The notes under the pieces: generated by a model
What the model saw: only the letters and a program-made list of their open reading frames with translations
What the model was told of the DNA's origin: nothing
The model's database searches: none
Shown: positions 16,110 to 23,508 of the stretch, in pieces
How the letters are laid out: each line of letters opens with the position of its first letter
Position numbering within the stretch: the first letter of the stretch is position 1
Origin: Akkermansiaceae bacterium UBA6138
GTDB lineage: Bacteria > Verrucomicrobiota > Verrucomicrobiia > Verrucomicrobiales > DEV007
Direction of reading: 5' to 3'
Length of the DNA stretch: 23,508 nt
Assembly: GCA_002422425.1 (NCBI GenBank)
Contig: DIVG01000050.1
Location: 1-23,508, forward strand
Position numbers and translations under genes: made by a program

Positions 16110-16212
16110 CAGGAGAATGTTCCGCCACGCTCCCGATCTTTTCAAGACCCGTCTTTCGCTGAATCTCCCCCACGTTCAGGGCAACGGGAGACCGGTCCAA
16201 GGAAGCGGACCC

Positions 16213-16617
16213 TTACAACCAGCCTACCCACAAAACGGCAACGTAGGCAGCCTTGGTGAGAATGTGAAGCCACTGATCGGTCGCAAACGATGTTTTATTC
16301 TCGCACTTGGCCACATCAATAATCAGGTGAAGGAAAAATTCGGCGAGCGCCAGCACCACACTGCCGGTGATCACCCAAACGAAACCGGCGTGGATGAGAC
16401 AATGAGCGCTCATGAGATAAGCCCAGAGATTCTCAGGCCCCCTTTTTCCGTCAGCGAGCTGTACCGGAGGATTGTTGCGATTCTTACCACGCGATAGAAA
16501 GTCCCCCTGAAGAGGAAAATCCGCAAAGGCATGCCCTATCGCAAGGGCGAACAACATCACGAGTGCGGAAGCGACTCCGGTCGGAACGGATAACGGGAGG
16601 GTGAGGGTCTCTGACAT
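16213..16617 (-). CDS. DUF3307-family membrane protein
   Basis: A 134-residue protein with about three or four hydrophobic segments. The recurring histidine/aspartate pattern of the family is visible: H29 and D33-x-x-x-Q37 in GHAFADFPLQ, H72 and H76 in AHCLIHAG, and E93, H97, D101 in EFFLHLIID. These intramembrane polar residues suggest a metal-binding or hydrolase-like site, but no activity is established for DUF3307. It sits between the cyclic-nucleotide-fold gene (68 bp upstream) and the S41 protease. Start at the only well-placed ATG. Confidence 0.8.
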   Translation of the reverse strand: MSETLTLPLSVPTGVASALVMLFALAIGHAFADFPLQGDFLSRGKNRNNPPVQLADGKRGPENLWAYLMSAHCLIHAGFVWVITGSVVLALAEFFLHLIIDVAKCENKTSFATDQWLHILTKAAYVAVLWVGWL

Positions 16618-16685
16618 TCAGCGTGCGGCTTTCACCGGTTCGGCTACGACACTTGGAGGGAGAAACGGCAGGGGATTCTCCCCAC

Positions 16686-17153
16686 TCAGAAGGAATCGAG
16701 CATGGCCTCGCGAGCCATGGCCACTTTCTCGTTCGTTCTTCGAAGCCGCTTACTCAACTGGGTCGCGACATTAACCAGAAGCCGTGCCGCCGTGCGCGGA
16801 TGCGCCTCCAGGTATTGCTCCAGCCTTACCCGGTCAATCCGCCAGACTTCGGAAAAGGAACGGCTCACGACGCTGGCGCTTGCCTTACCGGGGTCGAACA
16901 TGTTGACCTCGCCGATAGTGTCTCCGACACGCATGCTGCCGAGCAACACGGAGCGACCGGTTACGACCGTCTGCACGTGAAAAGTCCCCGAAACGACCAT
17001 GTAGAGGCCCTCCTGATTCTGGCCTTCCTCGATGAGCGTATCGCCATCGGCAAGGGAGATAAATTCCCCGAAGCTTCCTAACTGCGCGCGCTCCTCAGCG
17101 TCGAAGTCAGCGGCAAAACCCATTTCGGGCAGGATGGCGTTTTCAGAGGACAT
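16686..17153 (-). CDS. Stand-alone cyclic-nucleotide-binding-fold protein
   Basis: A 155-residue protein consisting almost only of a Crp/PKA-type ligand-binding beta-barrel (residues ~15-130): LADGDTLIEEGQ, GLYMVVSGTFHV and the phosphate cassette GDTIGEVNMFDPGKASASV (77-95). The C-terminal helix is basic (SKRLRR). There is no helix-turn-helix or kinase domain. The arginine that normally binds the cyclic phosphate is not at its usual place (alanine/serine instead, with K90 nearby), so it may bind another ligand or none. It could act by protein contact. It lies between a mini-lipoprotein gene and the DUF3307 gene on the same strand. Confidence 0.85.
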   Translation of the reverse strand: MSSENAILPEMGFAADFDAEERAQLGSFGEFISLADGDTLIEEGQNQEGLYMVVSGTFHVQTVVTGRSVLLGSMRVGDTIGEVNMFDPGKASASVVSRSFSEVWRIDRVRLEQYLEAHPRTAARLLVNVATQLSKRLRRTNEKVAMAREAMLDSF

Positions 17154-17214
17154 GATGATAGGTTCGAAAAAAGAAGTGTCGAGAAGGATGCCCGGGATGC
17201 CCCCGGTTCGCTCA

Positions 17215-17397
17215 CTACTGGCCGCCCATCATTCCGGGCATGCCGGCCTGCCCTTCCCATGAGGCAGGCATATTGTGCGGCATGCTGCTGAGACGCTCTC
17301 GCTGCGGCTTAGGACTGCTGTCCAGCGTCTCACAGGAAACGAGAAGAAGTGATCCCGCTCCGACCACTCCACCGAGAAAAAAACGAACCAATTTCAT
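17215..17397 (-). CDS. Small lipoprotein, function unknown
   Basis: A 60-residue protein starting at the ATG at 17397. It has MKLVRFFLGG, a hydrophobic core and the lipobox LLVSC, so it should be lipidated and leave a mature chain of about 37 residues. The mature part is polar, then methionine/glycine-rich (MPGMMGG at the end). An in-frame ATG 12 codons upstream would bury the signal and overlap the preceding gene. It begins 25 bp after the second coiled-coil gene and is likely in the same transcript. No homologue is recognised. Confidence 0.65.
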   Translation of the reverse strand: MKLVRFFLGGVVGAGSLLLVSCETLDSSPKPQRERLSSMPHNMPASWEGQAGMPGMMGGQ

Positions 17398-17422
17398 ATT
17401 CCGCAATTTTTCCAACTCAATT

Positions 17423-18214
17423 CTACTGAACATTTTCGAAGATCACTTTGTCCCCGGGCTGCACATCGATTCCGTTGGCAAGGGACTCATCCACGAGATC
17501 GGCAACGACGCTGGACTCCTCCAGATTCACGATCCGAAGACGTGCGATGCGGGAATTCCCCCGCTTTACGAGGAGCGACGCCTCAGGAGACACCCCGTGC
17601 TGGCGACCGGCGTTGATCATGACAAAACCCCACTCCCGGTTCACCGCGATCACCGTGGCCACAAGCCCGTTCAACGCGAGTTTCTGCGCGCGCTGCATCT
17701 GGAACTTTTCCTCTTCACGAACCTTCGCTACTTCGACCTGCTTTGACTGGGCGGCAGTGCCGAGCTGGGCGTTTAGCTCCGTCTTCTTGTTCTGCGCTTC
17801 AGTTAGGGAATCCTTGAGCATGGTGAGGGTCATCTGAAGATCCTCGGAGCTTTTGATATTTCCATCAGGGAAGATCTTCTGAACGGCAAGATCGATTTCT
17901 TTTTTCTCGATTTCGACCTTTTTCAACTCATCGGAGACATCATCCACGGCACGCTGCACGACCTTGAGCTTCTGCTCTGCTTCTGAAACGGCAGCCGCCG
18001 CCTGGTTTCGACTATCCTTTGCCTGGGTCTCCTTCTCAACCGACTCGTCGCGCTTGTCCTCTGCCTCTCCGAGCTTCGCGGTCACGTCCGTCACCTCGGA
18101 GCGCAGCGCCTTGGCCTGATCGTTGACTTTCTCGAAGTCATTCTTGTTAAGAACACCCACGACCGCTGCACCAATCATGGCGAGGCCGGAGAGAATCATG
18201 ATAAATTTTTTCAT
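17423..18214 (-). CDS. Membrane-anchored coiled-coil protein with SH3-like C-terminal domain
   Basis: A 263-residue protein of unknown function. Residues 4-21 form one hydrophobic segment that could be an uncleaved anchor or signal. Residues ~28-175 are charged heptad-rich helix (for example VSEAEQKLKVVQRAVDDV) predicted as coiled coil. Residues ~178-263 form a small beta-rich domain (TVIAVNREWGFVMINAG, then VQPGDKVIFENVQ) that resembles the beta-barrels of MreC or the C-terminus of FlgT. That domain is clearly paralogous to the one in the neighbouring 357-residue protein: shared WGFV, RG, VAD and VQxGD positions. The two genes are 37 bp apart and probably work together in the envelope; the role is not known. 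Confidence 0.8.
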   Translation of the reverse strand: MKKFIMILSGLAMIGAAVVGVLNKNDFEKVNDQAKALRSEVTDVTAKLGEAEDKRDESVEKETQAKDSRNQAAAAVSEAEQKLKVVQRAVDDVSDELKKVEIEKKEIDLAVQKIFPDGNIKSSEDLQMTLTMLKDSLTEAQNKKTELNAQLGTAAQSKQVEVAKVREEEKFQMQRAQKLALNGLVATVIAVNREWGFVMINAGRQHGVSPEASLLVKRGNSRIARLRIVNLEESSVVADLVDESLANGIDVQPGDKVIFENVQ

Positions 18215-18251
18215 CGTCTATAAAGCTTGGATATTTCCTTAAATCTGGGAC

Positions 18252-19325
18252 TCACTGGAACGGGTCGGGGGTTGCAGGAGCTGCCTCACCGGGCGCGGGC
18301 GCTGGAGCCGCACCGAACGGATCAGGTGCAGCCGGAGCCGGCGCTCCACCCTCCATTGCCCCGCCGCCAAACGGATCGGGAGCCGCCGGGGAAGCCGGAG
18401 CGGGACCACCGAACGGATCAGGCGCGGCAGCAGGTGCCCCCATCGCGCCGCCTCCACCGAACGGATCCGGCGCAGCAGCAGGAGCGCCGCCTGCTGGAAT
18501 GGGGGCGGGAGCACCGCCCGCAGGAGCCGACACAGGAACCACTGCGGGGGTCTGAGCCCTCACCGCTTTCACGACAGTGTCGCCAACCTGAACCGTCTGA
18601 CCGGGAGCGAGAGAACCCGCCACGATATCGGCAACGGCTTCACCCGCCTCCACCGACGTCACGAGAAGACGGCAGATCGGCTGACCGCGACGATAGACGT
18701 CAAGCTGGGCGCGATTCACGACACCCTGGTCGTTACCGCCATTGACCACCACAAAACCCCACTGATTATAAGCCTTCTTGATGGTGCTCTGAAAATCCCC
18801 GCGAATCACCCCGGCTTCCTGATCAACCCGCAAGGCACCGAGCTCGGCCGCCACTTTGATGAGCCTCTCACGCTCGACCTGGGCAGCGGCGACGGCACCT
18901 TCAAGCTGGGTCAGCTCGATCTCGGACTCTTCGATCTGAGTGCGAATCTGGATCATCTCCTTCTGAATCCCCTCGATCAGAACTACGTCACCCATCAGAA
19001 GCTTCGCCTTGTCGAGATCCGCCTTGGCGGTGACAAGACCGGCATCGAGAGCCCTCTGGTTGGCCTCGCCCTCAACCAACTTCGCATCAAAATCAACTTT
19101 CTTAGTCTGGAGCGACTCGGCCTCGTCCTGAAGCATCTGAATGGACTGGGTGAGTTGAGCGATCTCTTCGTTCGTTTTGGCGAGCGACGCGGTCCGCTGC
19201 TCGAGTGTGGCCTTTTGTTCGCCGACTTCAGCGAGCCTCTGCTTCACAGCGCCCATATTGCTCCAGCTCAGAAAGAGGGCAAAACCCAAAACTACAGATG
19301 CGATGACTAACAATACCTTCCACAT
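18252..19325 (-). CDS. Coiled-coil protein with SH3-like domain and PDPF-repeat tail
   Basis: A 357-residue paralogue of the next gene. Residues 1-22 form a hydrophobic anchor (KVLLVIASVVLGFALFL). Residues ~25-170 are coiled coil rich in Q, E and A. Residues ~175-255 form the beta-rich domain (YNQWGFVVVNGG, RGQPICRLLV, VQVGDTVV). The last 101 residues are alanine/proline/glycine-rich and carry five PDPF motifs, ending in PDPFQ. The tail is absent from the paralogue and is presumably disordered and exposed, probably in the periplasm if the anchor is type II. It heads a minus-strand cluster of paralogue, mini-lipoprotein and cyclic-nucleotide-fold protein. Function unknown. Confidence 0.82.
   Translation of the reverse strand: MWKVLLVIASVVLGFALFLSWSNMGAVKQRLAEVGEQKATLEQRTASLAKTNEEIAQLTQSIQMLQDEAESLQTKKVDFDAKLVEGEANQRALDAGLVTAKADLDKAKLLMGDVVLIEGIQKEMIQIRTQIEESEIELTQLEGAVAAAQVERERLIKVAAELGALRVDQEAGVIRGDFQSTIKKAYNQWGFVVVNGGNDQGVVNRAQLDVYRRGQPICRLLVTSVEAGEAVADIVAGSLAPGQTVQVGDTVVKAVRAQTPAVVPVSAPAGGAPAPIPAGGAPAAAPDPFGGGGAMGAPAAAPDPFGGPAPASPAAPDPFGGGAMEGGAPAPAAPDPFGAAPAPAPGEAAPATPDPFQ
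18255..18470 (-). repeat. PDPF protein repeats (five copies)
   Basis: Five PDPF motifs near residues 286-357 of the coiled-coil protein, spaced 16, 14, 18 and 19 residues, separated by A/P/G linkers. At DNA level GATCCGTTCGG-like segments recur (plus-strand near 18315, 18370, 18410 and 18460) but the linkers differ, so it is a degenerate protein repeat and not a clean DNA satellite. Confidence 0.85.
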
Positions 19326-19489
19326 GGGTCTGCGTGTTTATTTAAAATGCCTTATGCTTCGAGGGCTCAAAGTAGCGAGTGGAGTTCTTAAAAACAACCC
19401 CAAACTTTTGCCCTCTCTTCACAATTAAAAAAAAATCGGGCGAAAACAAGTCTCATCTAGCGGAAAATCGCCTTCCTGTCACCTCTAAA

Positions 19490-20605
19490 TTAACGCAGCT
19501 CTTTCAAGTCTTCGCGAATTTCGGCAAATAACCGGAGCGCTTTGCGGTATGGCGAGCCGAGCGGGGGCAGTTCGTCCTCCCGCGCGAGGGCAAACCATCG
19601 GGCCCCGCCCCCCCCCGCCTCGATGACAGAACCGGCGACGGCGAGGAAGACCCGCAGCCTTACCCGGTAGCGCGTGATCGCGTAATCGAAACAAACTACC
19701 TCCTCAAGATCTGCAGCAGCTTCCTCACCGGCCTCCGGAAGACGCCAGAGTCCTTTGCGTCGGGTCCCCGACTCCGGACATAGCAGCACCTTCCCCTCTC
19801 GGACCGCCAGAATGACGTGTTCCTCGCGCGGCGTAACCTGCGGCCGTCCTTTCCTGATCGGAAATCGAGCTTCCTCCCCCCGGCGACGGCCCTCACACCA
19901 GGCCTCGACGGGGCAGGCCGGACAATCGGGAGAAGTGCGCGTGCAGATCCTCTGGCCCAGTTCCATGACGGCGGAGTTGTAGGTTCGCGGCTCGAGGAGG
20001 GGCGTGAGCGCCTCTGCGCGCGCCCATGCCAAACGCGAACCTTCAGGTGTGTCCACGGGAACCTCACAGGCGAAAAGTCTCGAAAAAAAACGGCTGACAT
20101 TCCCGTCAACGATGGGCGCGCTGGTGTTGAAGGCAAAGCTCATGACCGCCCCGGCGGTATAACGACCAACCCCGGGGAGGGCAAGAAGGCTCTCAAGGTC
20201 GCCGGGAAGCCGCCCTCCGTGGTCCCGAATCACAATCGTGGCGACTTTTTGCAGATTTCGCGCCCGATTGTAATACCCCAGCCCCTCCCACAGCTTCAGC
20301 ACCTCCTCTTCGCGGGCGGCAGCGAGCGCCTCCCAGTGAGGGAAAACCTCCATCCAGCGACTGTAGTAGCCCCGACCCAGCACCGTCGCGATCTGCGTTT
20401 GCTGCAACATCGTCTCCGAGACCAGAATGGCGTAAGGGTCACAAGTCCGGCGCCACGGGTAATCCCGCCCGCAAAATCGGAACCACCCCGCCAATGCCTC
20501 CTGATAAGCGGCGAGTTCCCCCTGGGTGCGGAAAACGCCTCCTTTCGCGGCAACCCCCTTTTCCGTTTCCTTTGCGGCATCCGGTTTTTCGTATTGCTCT
20601 TTCAT
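19490..20605 (-). CDS. mutY: A/G-specific adenine glycosylase MutY
   Basis: MutY removes adenine mispaired with 8-oxoguanine in the GO repair system. The 371-residue protein has the HhH-GPD core with E64 in SETMLQQTQ and catalytic D167 in PIVDGNVSR, and the hairpin LPGVGRYTAGA from residue 143. The 4Fe-4S site is C221-x6-C228-x2-C231-x5-C237. Residues ~255-371 form the NUDIX-like 8-oxoG recognition domain (VTPREEHVILAV onward, KGLWRLPEAG). The first ~28 residues are a poorly conserved charged extension, so the true start could be further in. It is divergent from the HU-type gene across 245 bp. Confidence 0.96.
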   Translation of the reverse strand: MKEQYEKPDAAKETEKGVAAKGGVFRTQGELAAYQEALAGWFRFCGRDYPWRRTCDPYAILVSETMLQQTQIATVLGRGYYSRWMEVFPHWEALAAAREEEVLKLWEGLGYYNRARNLQKVATIVIRDHGGRLPGDLESLLALPGVGRYTAGAVMSFAFNTSAPIVDGNVSRFFSRLFACEVPVDTPEGSRLAWARAEALTPLLEPRTYNSAVMELGQRICTRTSPDCPACPVEAWCEGRRRGEEARFPIRKGRPQVTPREEHVILAVREGKVLLCPESGTRRKGLWRLPEAGEEAAADLEEVVCFDYAITRYRVRLRVFLAVAGSVIEAGGGGARWFALAREDELPPLGSPYRKALRLFAEIREDLKELR

Positions 20606-20850
20606 CTCTAAAACGCCCCGTGATCCTGAGAAGGACTACGACAGAACCTCAGCGCCCCACAATAAAAACGACTAAAAATGAATTAGTTTCAACATTCGGC
20701 ACAAATCCCGCTATTCCAGGTTCAGCAAGATTGGAAAGCTTTGACGTCAGTTTTGTAACGCGGTGATCAAGAATTCTCCGCAAAGATTGATTGCCAAATG
20801 ATCGATGTCTCTCAGAGTAGTAAACAGCAAGTAATTCGAAAACTGACTCC

Positions 20851-21153
20851 ATGGCCACCATTACGAAGCGGGATCTAGTTATTAGGATCAGCAACGAGAC
20901 CGGATTAACTCAACAGGAGGTCTTCAGTGTTTTGCAGAGCTTCATCGAGGAAGTGACAACAAGCCTGTCCTCCAATGATGATGTCGTCCTGCGAAATTTC
21001 GGAGCCTTCCAGGTTACCAAAACCAGACCGAAAATCGGGCGGAATCCGAATAAACCGGACGCCGCCGTCCCGATCCCGGCGAGAGCTGTCGTAAAGTTCA
21101 AGCCCGGCAAAGAACTCAAGGAGCGGGTCGCTAAAGTGCTTCCCGAGCTCTGA
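20851..21153 (+). CDS. HU/IHF-family DNA-binding protein
   Basis: A 100-residue architectural DNA-bending protein. The dimerising helices (MATITKRDLVIRISNETGL through EEVTTSL) are followed by the family signature LRNFGAFQV and the arm region GRNPNKPDAAVPIPARAVVKFKPG, whose NP motif intercalates DNA in HU/IHF proteins. It probably acts as a homodimer on the nucleoid. No clear ribosome site precedes the ATG. A TTGACG at 20741-20746 could be a -35 box but no matching -10 was seen. The gene converges on the CstA-family gene with a 16-bp gap and no visible terminator. Confidence 0.94.
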   Translation: MATITKRDLVIRISNETGLTQQEVFSVLQSFIEEVTTSLSSNDDVVLRNFGAFQVTKTRPKIGRNPNKPDAAVPIPARAVVKFKPGKELKERVAKVLPEL

Positions 21154-21169
21154 CTTCTGTCCTGTTTCT

Positions 21170-23134
21170 TCAGCACGATCTTCCGCCTTCCGACGAGAGA
21201 GTCGGGGCGGTAAGCGGTGTCAACTGCTCTTCGAGGACTCCCTTGGCTTTAGGCCAGGCAATGAGCGCTTCCACGATCATCCAGACCTCGAGGGCAATCG
21301 TGGCGATGCCGATAAAGACCAATAACCAGTTCTTTTCAGCGAGGTAACCGCCGGCATTAAAGATATTGAGCCCCATGGCGATGCCGGGCAACACCAGCAT
21401 GAAACACATGGGGATGACAACAAACCAGATCGGCAGGCGCCGTCGCCACATCCAGAACGCGATGACGAGGAAGGCAAGACCGCCCAGCAACTGATTCGTG
21501 GCACCGAAGAGGGGCCATAGCAGCAAGCCTCCCTTGCCGGCCGTGTTCCACGACCATTCCGTAGCCCCGGCAGCGGGAAGTGCCGCAATAGCGGTGGCGA
21601 TGACGACACCGAAAATAGTGGCTCCGTGCTTGTTCGTCAGCCAGGTCAGAGGATTAAGGGCGTGAGGACGATGATCGGCGGCCTCCCCGGTGGTGCGCGA
21701 GGCACCGGCGATATTGTTGTCGAAGTCGTAGGCTTCGGCAGCCAGCGCGGTGGGCGAAATTTTCGGTGCCAGAGTCGAAGCGAGCTCCTGAATAACATAG
21801 CGCTGGAGACGGCAGGCCGTGTCCAGCGTGGTCGCCGCGAAACTCGCGACAAATACCCCCATCAGGGCAATCGCAAAACCCGGGGTGAGCCCGAGCGCTT
21901 TCAGAAAATTGGCAGCCCCCTCCACAAAGGCGCCCACTTTTGCCCCGAGTCCATCTGCCGCGTGCCAGGTCGCGTAGCGCTGCAGATATGCCGCCTCCCC
22001 GGTCAAGATCCCGTTCCCGTCAGCGGCAGCTACTCCAAGTCCAATCCCTGCGACGCAGGCGAGGATCACCAGCACGGCGAGGAAGCCCTCGGTCAGCATG
22101 GATCCATACCCGACGAATCGGGCGTCCGTCTCCCGTTTGATCTGTTTCGACGAGGTGCCGCTCGAGACGAGACAGTGAAAGCCGCTAATCGCCCCGCAGG
22201 CGATCGTAATGAACAGAAAAGGGAAAATCCAGGGAGCTCCCTCAGGCGAAAGATTAAAGGCCGGCGCCACAATCTCCAGGGCAGGACGGCCCTCCCCGGT
22301 CGCGACGGGGGCGCCGCCGACCAGACCCGCAACGATCAACCCGATCAGGACCAAGCCCAGAGCACTCAGCAACTGCAAGCTGTTAATATAATCGCGCGGC
22401 TGCAACAGCACCCAGACAGGCAGGACCGAGGCGATGTAGCTGTATACCAGAAGAACCGCGACCCAGGTCATCACCGGCATTTCAGCGAGCCAGCTGTTAA
22501 GAGAGTGGAGAAACCCCGCATCTCCGTAAAAAACCGTGAGATACATGAGAATCAGCGCAATCACCGAAGGAGCCAGGATGCTCATCCCGCGACGATGCAT
22601 CCAAATCCCTATCGCCACCGCCAGAGGGATCTGGATGAGACAGGGAATGATCGACGCCGGATAAAGCTTAAAAACAGCGGCGATAACGAGACCGAAAATC
22701 GCGAGAACGATCGTCAGGGCCATAAAAAGGATCGATAGAAAGAGCACCCGTGTCCGGGGAGCAAGGACACGCCCCGCGATATCGCCGACCGTTTGCCCGC
22801 GGTTGCGCATCGAAACCACGAGGGAACCAAAATCGTGGACCGCACCAATGAAGATGGAACCCAAAAGCACCCAGAGCAGAGCCGGGACCCATCCCCAGAT
22901 AACCGCCACAGCCGGCCCCACGATAGGGCCCGTTCCGGCGATGGAGGTAAAATGATGCCCGAAGATGACCGACTTGTCGGTTGGCACATAATCCTTGTCA
23001 TCGTTCATCGCAACGCTGGGTGTTAGTGCCTCCGGGTCCAGCTTGAAGATCTTCCGGCCCAGCCACTTCCCGTAGGTATTGTAGGCGACGAGGTAAAGAA
23101 CAAATGATCCGGCAGCGATAAGGAGAGTTTCCAT
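21170..23134 (-). CDS. CstA-family carbon starvation carrier
   Basis: A 654-residue polytopic membrane protein of the CstA family, whose characterised members (CstA, BtsT in E. coli) take up peptides and/or pyruvate. The ATG at 23134 (METLLIAAGSFVLYLVAY) is chosen because the 33 in-frame residues upstream are polar and out of character. Family landmarks are FGHHFTSIAGTGPIVGP, the AVHDFGSLVVSMRNRG segment, GFHCLVSSGTSSKQI and ATTLDTACRLQRY. About 15 or more hydrophobic segments can be counted. It is slightly shorter than E. coli CstA (701). Substrate (peptide or pyruvate) cannot be resolved by eye, so no symbol is assigned. Confidence 0.93.
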   Translation of the reverse strand: METLLIAAGSFVLYLVAYNTYGKWLGRKIFKLDPEALTPSVAMNDDKDYVPTDKSVIFGHHFTSIAGTGPIVGPAVAVIWGWVPALLWVLLGSIFIGAVHDFGSLVVSMRNRGQTVGDIAGRVLAPRTRVLFLSILFMALTIVLAIFGLVIAAVFKLYPASIIPCLIQIPLAVAIGIWMHRRGMSILAPSVIALILMYLTVFYGDAGFLHSLNSWLAEMPVMTWVAVLLVYSYIASVLPVWVLLQPRDYINSLQLLSALGLVLIGLIVAGLVGGAPVATGEGRPALEIVAPAFNLSPEGAPWIFPFLFITIACGAISGFHCLVSSGTSSKQIKRETDARFVGYGSMLTEGFLAVLVILACVAGIGLGVAAADGNGILTGEAAYLQRYATWHAADGLGAKVGAFVEGAANFLKALGLTPGFAIALMGVFVASFAATTLDTACRLQRYVIQELASTLAPKISPTALAAEAYDFDNNIAGASRTTGEAADHRPHALNPLTWLTNKHGATIFGVVIATAIAALPAAGATEWSWNTAGKGGLLLWPLFGATNQLLGGLAFLVIAFWMWRRRLPIWFVVIPMCFMLVLPGIAMGLNIFNAGGYLAEKNWLLVFIGIATIALEVWMIVEALIAWPKAKGVLEEQLTPLTAPTLSSEGGRSC

Positions 23135-23410
23135 GGCCTTTGAAAGAGAGGGACGAAATGCGAAAAAAGGAGTTCGCGACGCTGCCCCCATCCACTCTAA
23201 AATGCAATATTCAAGTTCCGCCACCAGGCCCACGGGGGATACCTGACGGATTTTGGACGCACCAGGTGCGGAGAACCGCCCGCCTCCCGGGCGACTTGCA
23301 AACCCGCCATTTTTCCTTGCGGCGATGCCCCCGGTGCCTTACAAGTGGCGCTTTCCGTTTCGCCCTGTCCGGGGTTCATCCAGCTTATCACCCATCCGCT
23401 GAAGAAATCT

Positions 23411-23508
23411 ATGGCCAAAAAAGTAGCCTCGAAGAACGCTCCCGCCGCTAAACCGGCCGGGTCCAAGAAGGAAGCCGTAAAAACGAAAGCAGCCCCGGCG
23501 AAGAAAGC
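23411..23508 (+). CDS. Lys/Ala-rich basic protein, 5' end only (truncated by window)
   Basis: An open frame beginning ATG at 23411 runs off the window. Its first 32 residues start MAKKVASKNAPAAK and are almost entirely lysine, alanine and proline, resembling a histone H1-like tail. Such basic N-terminal extensions are seen on DksA/TraR-type and histone-like proteins in this phylum, but the defining domain lies outside the window. No ribosome site or promoter was convincing in the 276-bp gap from the CstA gene; that gap contains the short palindrome CGCACCAGGTGCG at 23258-23270. Confidence 0.6.
   Translation, partial: MAKKVASKNAPAAKPAGSKKEAVKTKAAPAKK

Noticed and set aside
18255..18470. CRISPR-like or satellite DNA repeats
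   Set aside because: The recurring GATCCGTTC segments encode PDPF in frame, spacing is irregular and the linkers are variable coding sequence.
19427..19472. Possible mutY terminator: nine-T run on the minus strand after a GGCGA/TCGCC stem
   Set aside because: The stem is only 5 bp with a loop of about 24 nt, so it is too weak to call.
20741..20769. Promoter of the HU/IHF-type gene from TTGACG
   Set aside because: At 16-18 bp spacing no reasonable -10 box is present (TGATCA at 17 bp), so it is mentioned only with the gene.
21626..22738. Plus-strand open frame of 370 codons inside the CstA-family gene
   Set aside because: Highly polar arginine/glutamine-rich product, as expected from the complement of membrane-protein codons.

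Overview
The window looks like a G+C-rich chromosomal segment of a bacterium from the Planctomycetota-Verrucomicrobiota-Chlamydiota group, most likely a verrucomicrobium. This is inferred from gene content and style, not from a marker-gene comparison: few clear Shine-Dalgarno sites, a Tat-exported Gfo/Idh/MocA oxidoreductase, a long plant/cyanobacterial-type IspH, small lipoproteins, proline/alanine-rich exported coiled-coil proteins, and a Lys/Ala-rich basic N-terminus at the right edge. Most of the window is housekeeping DNA; no phage, CRISPR array or defence island was seen.

Left part (1-1761, minus strand): a class II tRNA-Tyr and a small zinc-ribbon gene are separated by an intact ISAs1-family insertion sequence with 13-bp perfect terminal repeats and a 9-bp target duplication. 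Next (1978-9766, plus strand) comes a co-directional run: mfd (transcription-repair coupling), a secreted SurA/PrsA-type peptidyl-prolyl isomerase, ruvC (Holliday-junction resolvase), then a tightly coupled membrane protein/GTPase pair (DUF2868 and DUF3482 type) of unknown function.

Middle part (9781-13408): an L,D-transpeptidase lipoprotein followed by ispH, both minus strand, then a 304-bp gene-free stretch holding a plausible promoter, hairpin and strong intrinsic terminator on the plus strand, which I read as a candidate small RNA. A separate minus-strand terminator there ends the downstream Tat-exported oxidoreductase gene.

Right part (13680-20605, all minus strand): in transcription order, mutY (adenine glycosylase), two paralogous membrane-anchored coiled-coil proteins with a shared C-terminal beta-barrel-like domain (one ending in five PDPF repeats), a mini-lipoprotein, a lone cyclic-nucleotide-binding-fold protein, a DUF3307 membrane protein, a secreted S41/CtpA protease and tsaD (tRNA t6A synthesis). 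Diverging from mutY is an HU/IHF-type DNA-binding protein, which converges on a CstA-family peptide/pyruvate carrier. The window ends in the start of a Lys/Ala-rich gene.

The least explained parts are the candidate small RNA, the coiled-coil/lipoprotein cluster and the DUF2868/DUF3482 pair. I saw no clear evidence of an entirely new system.
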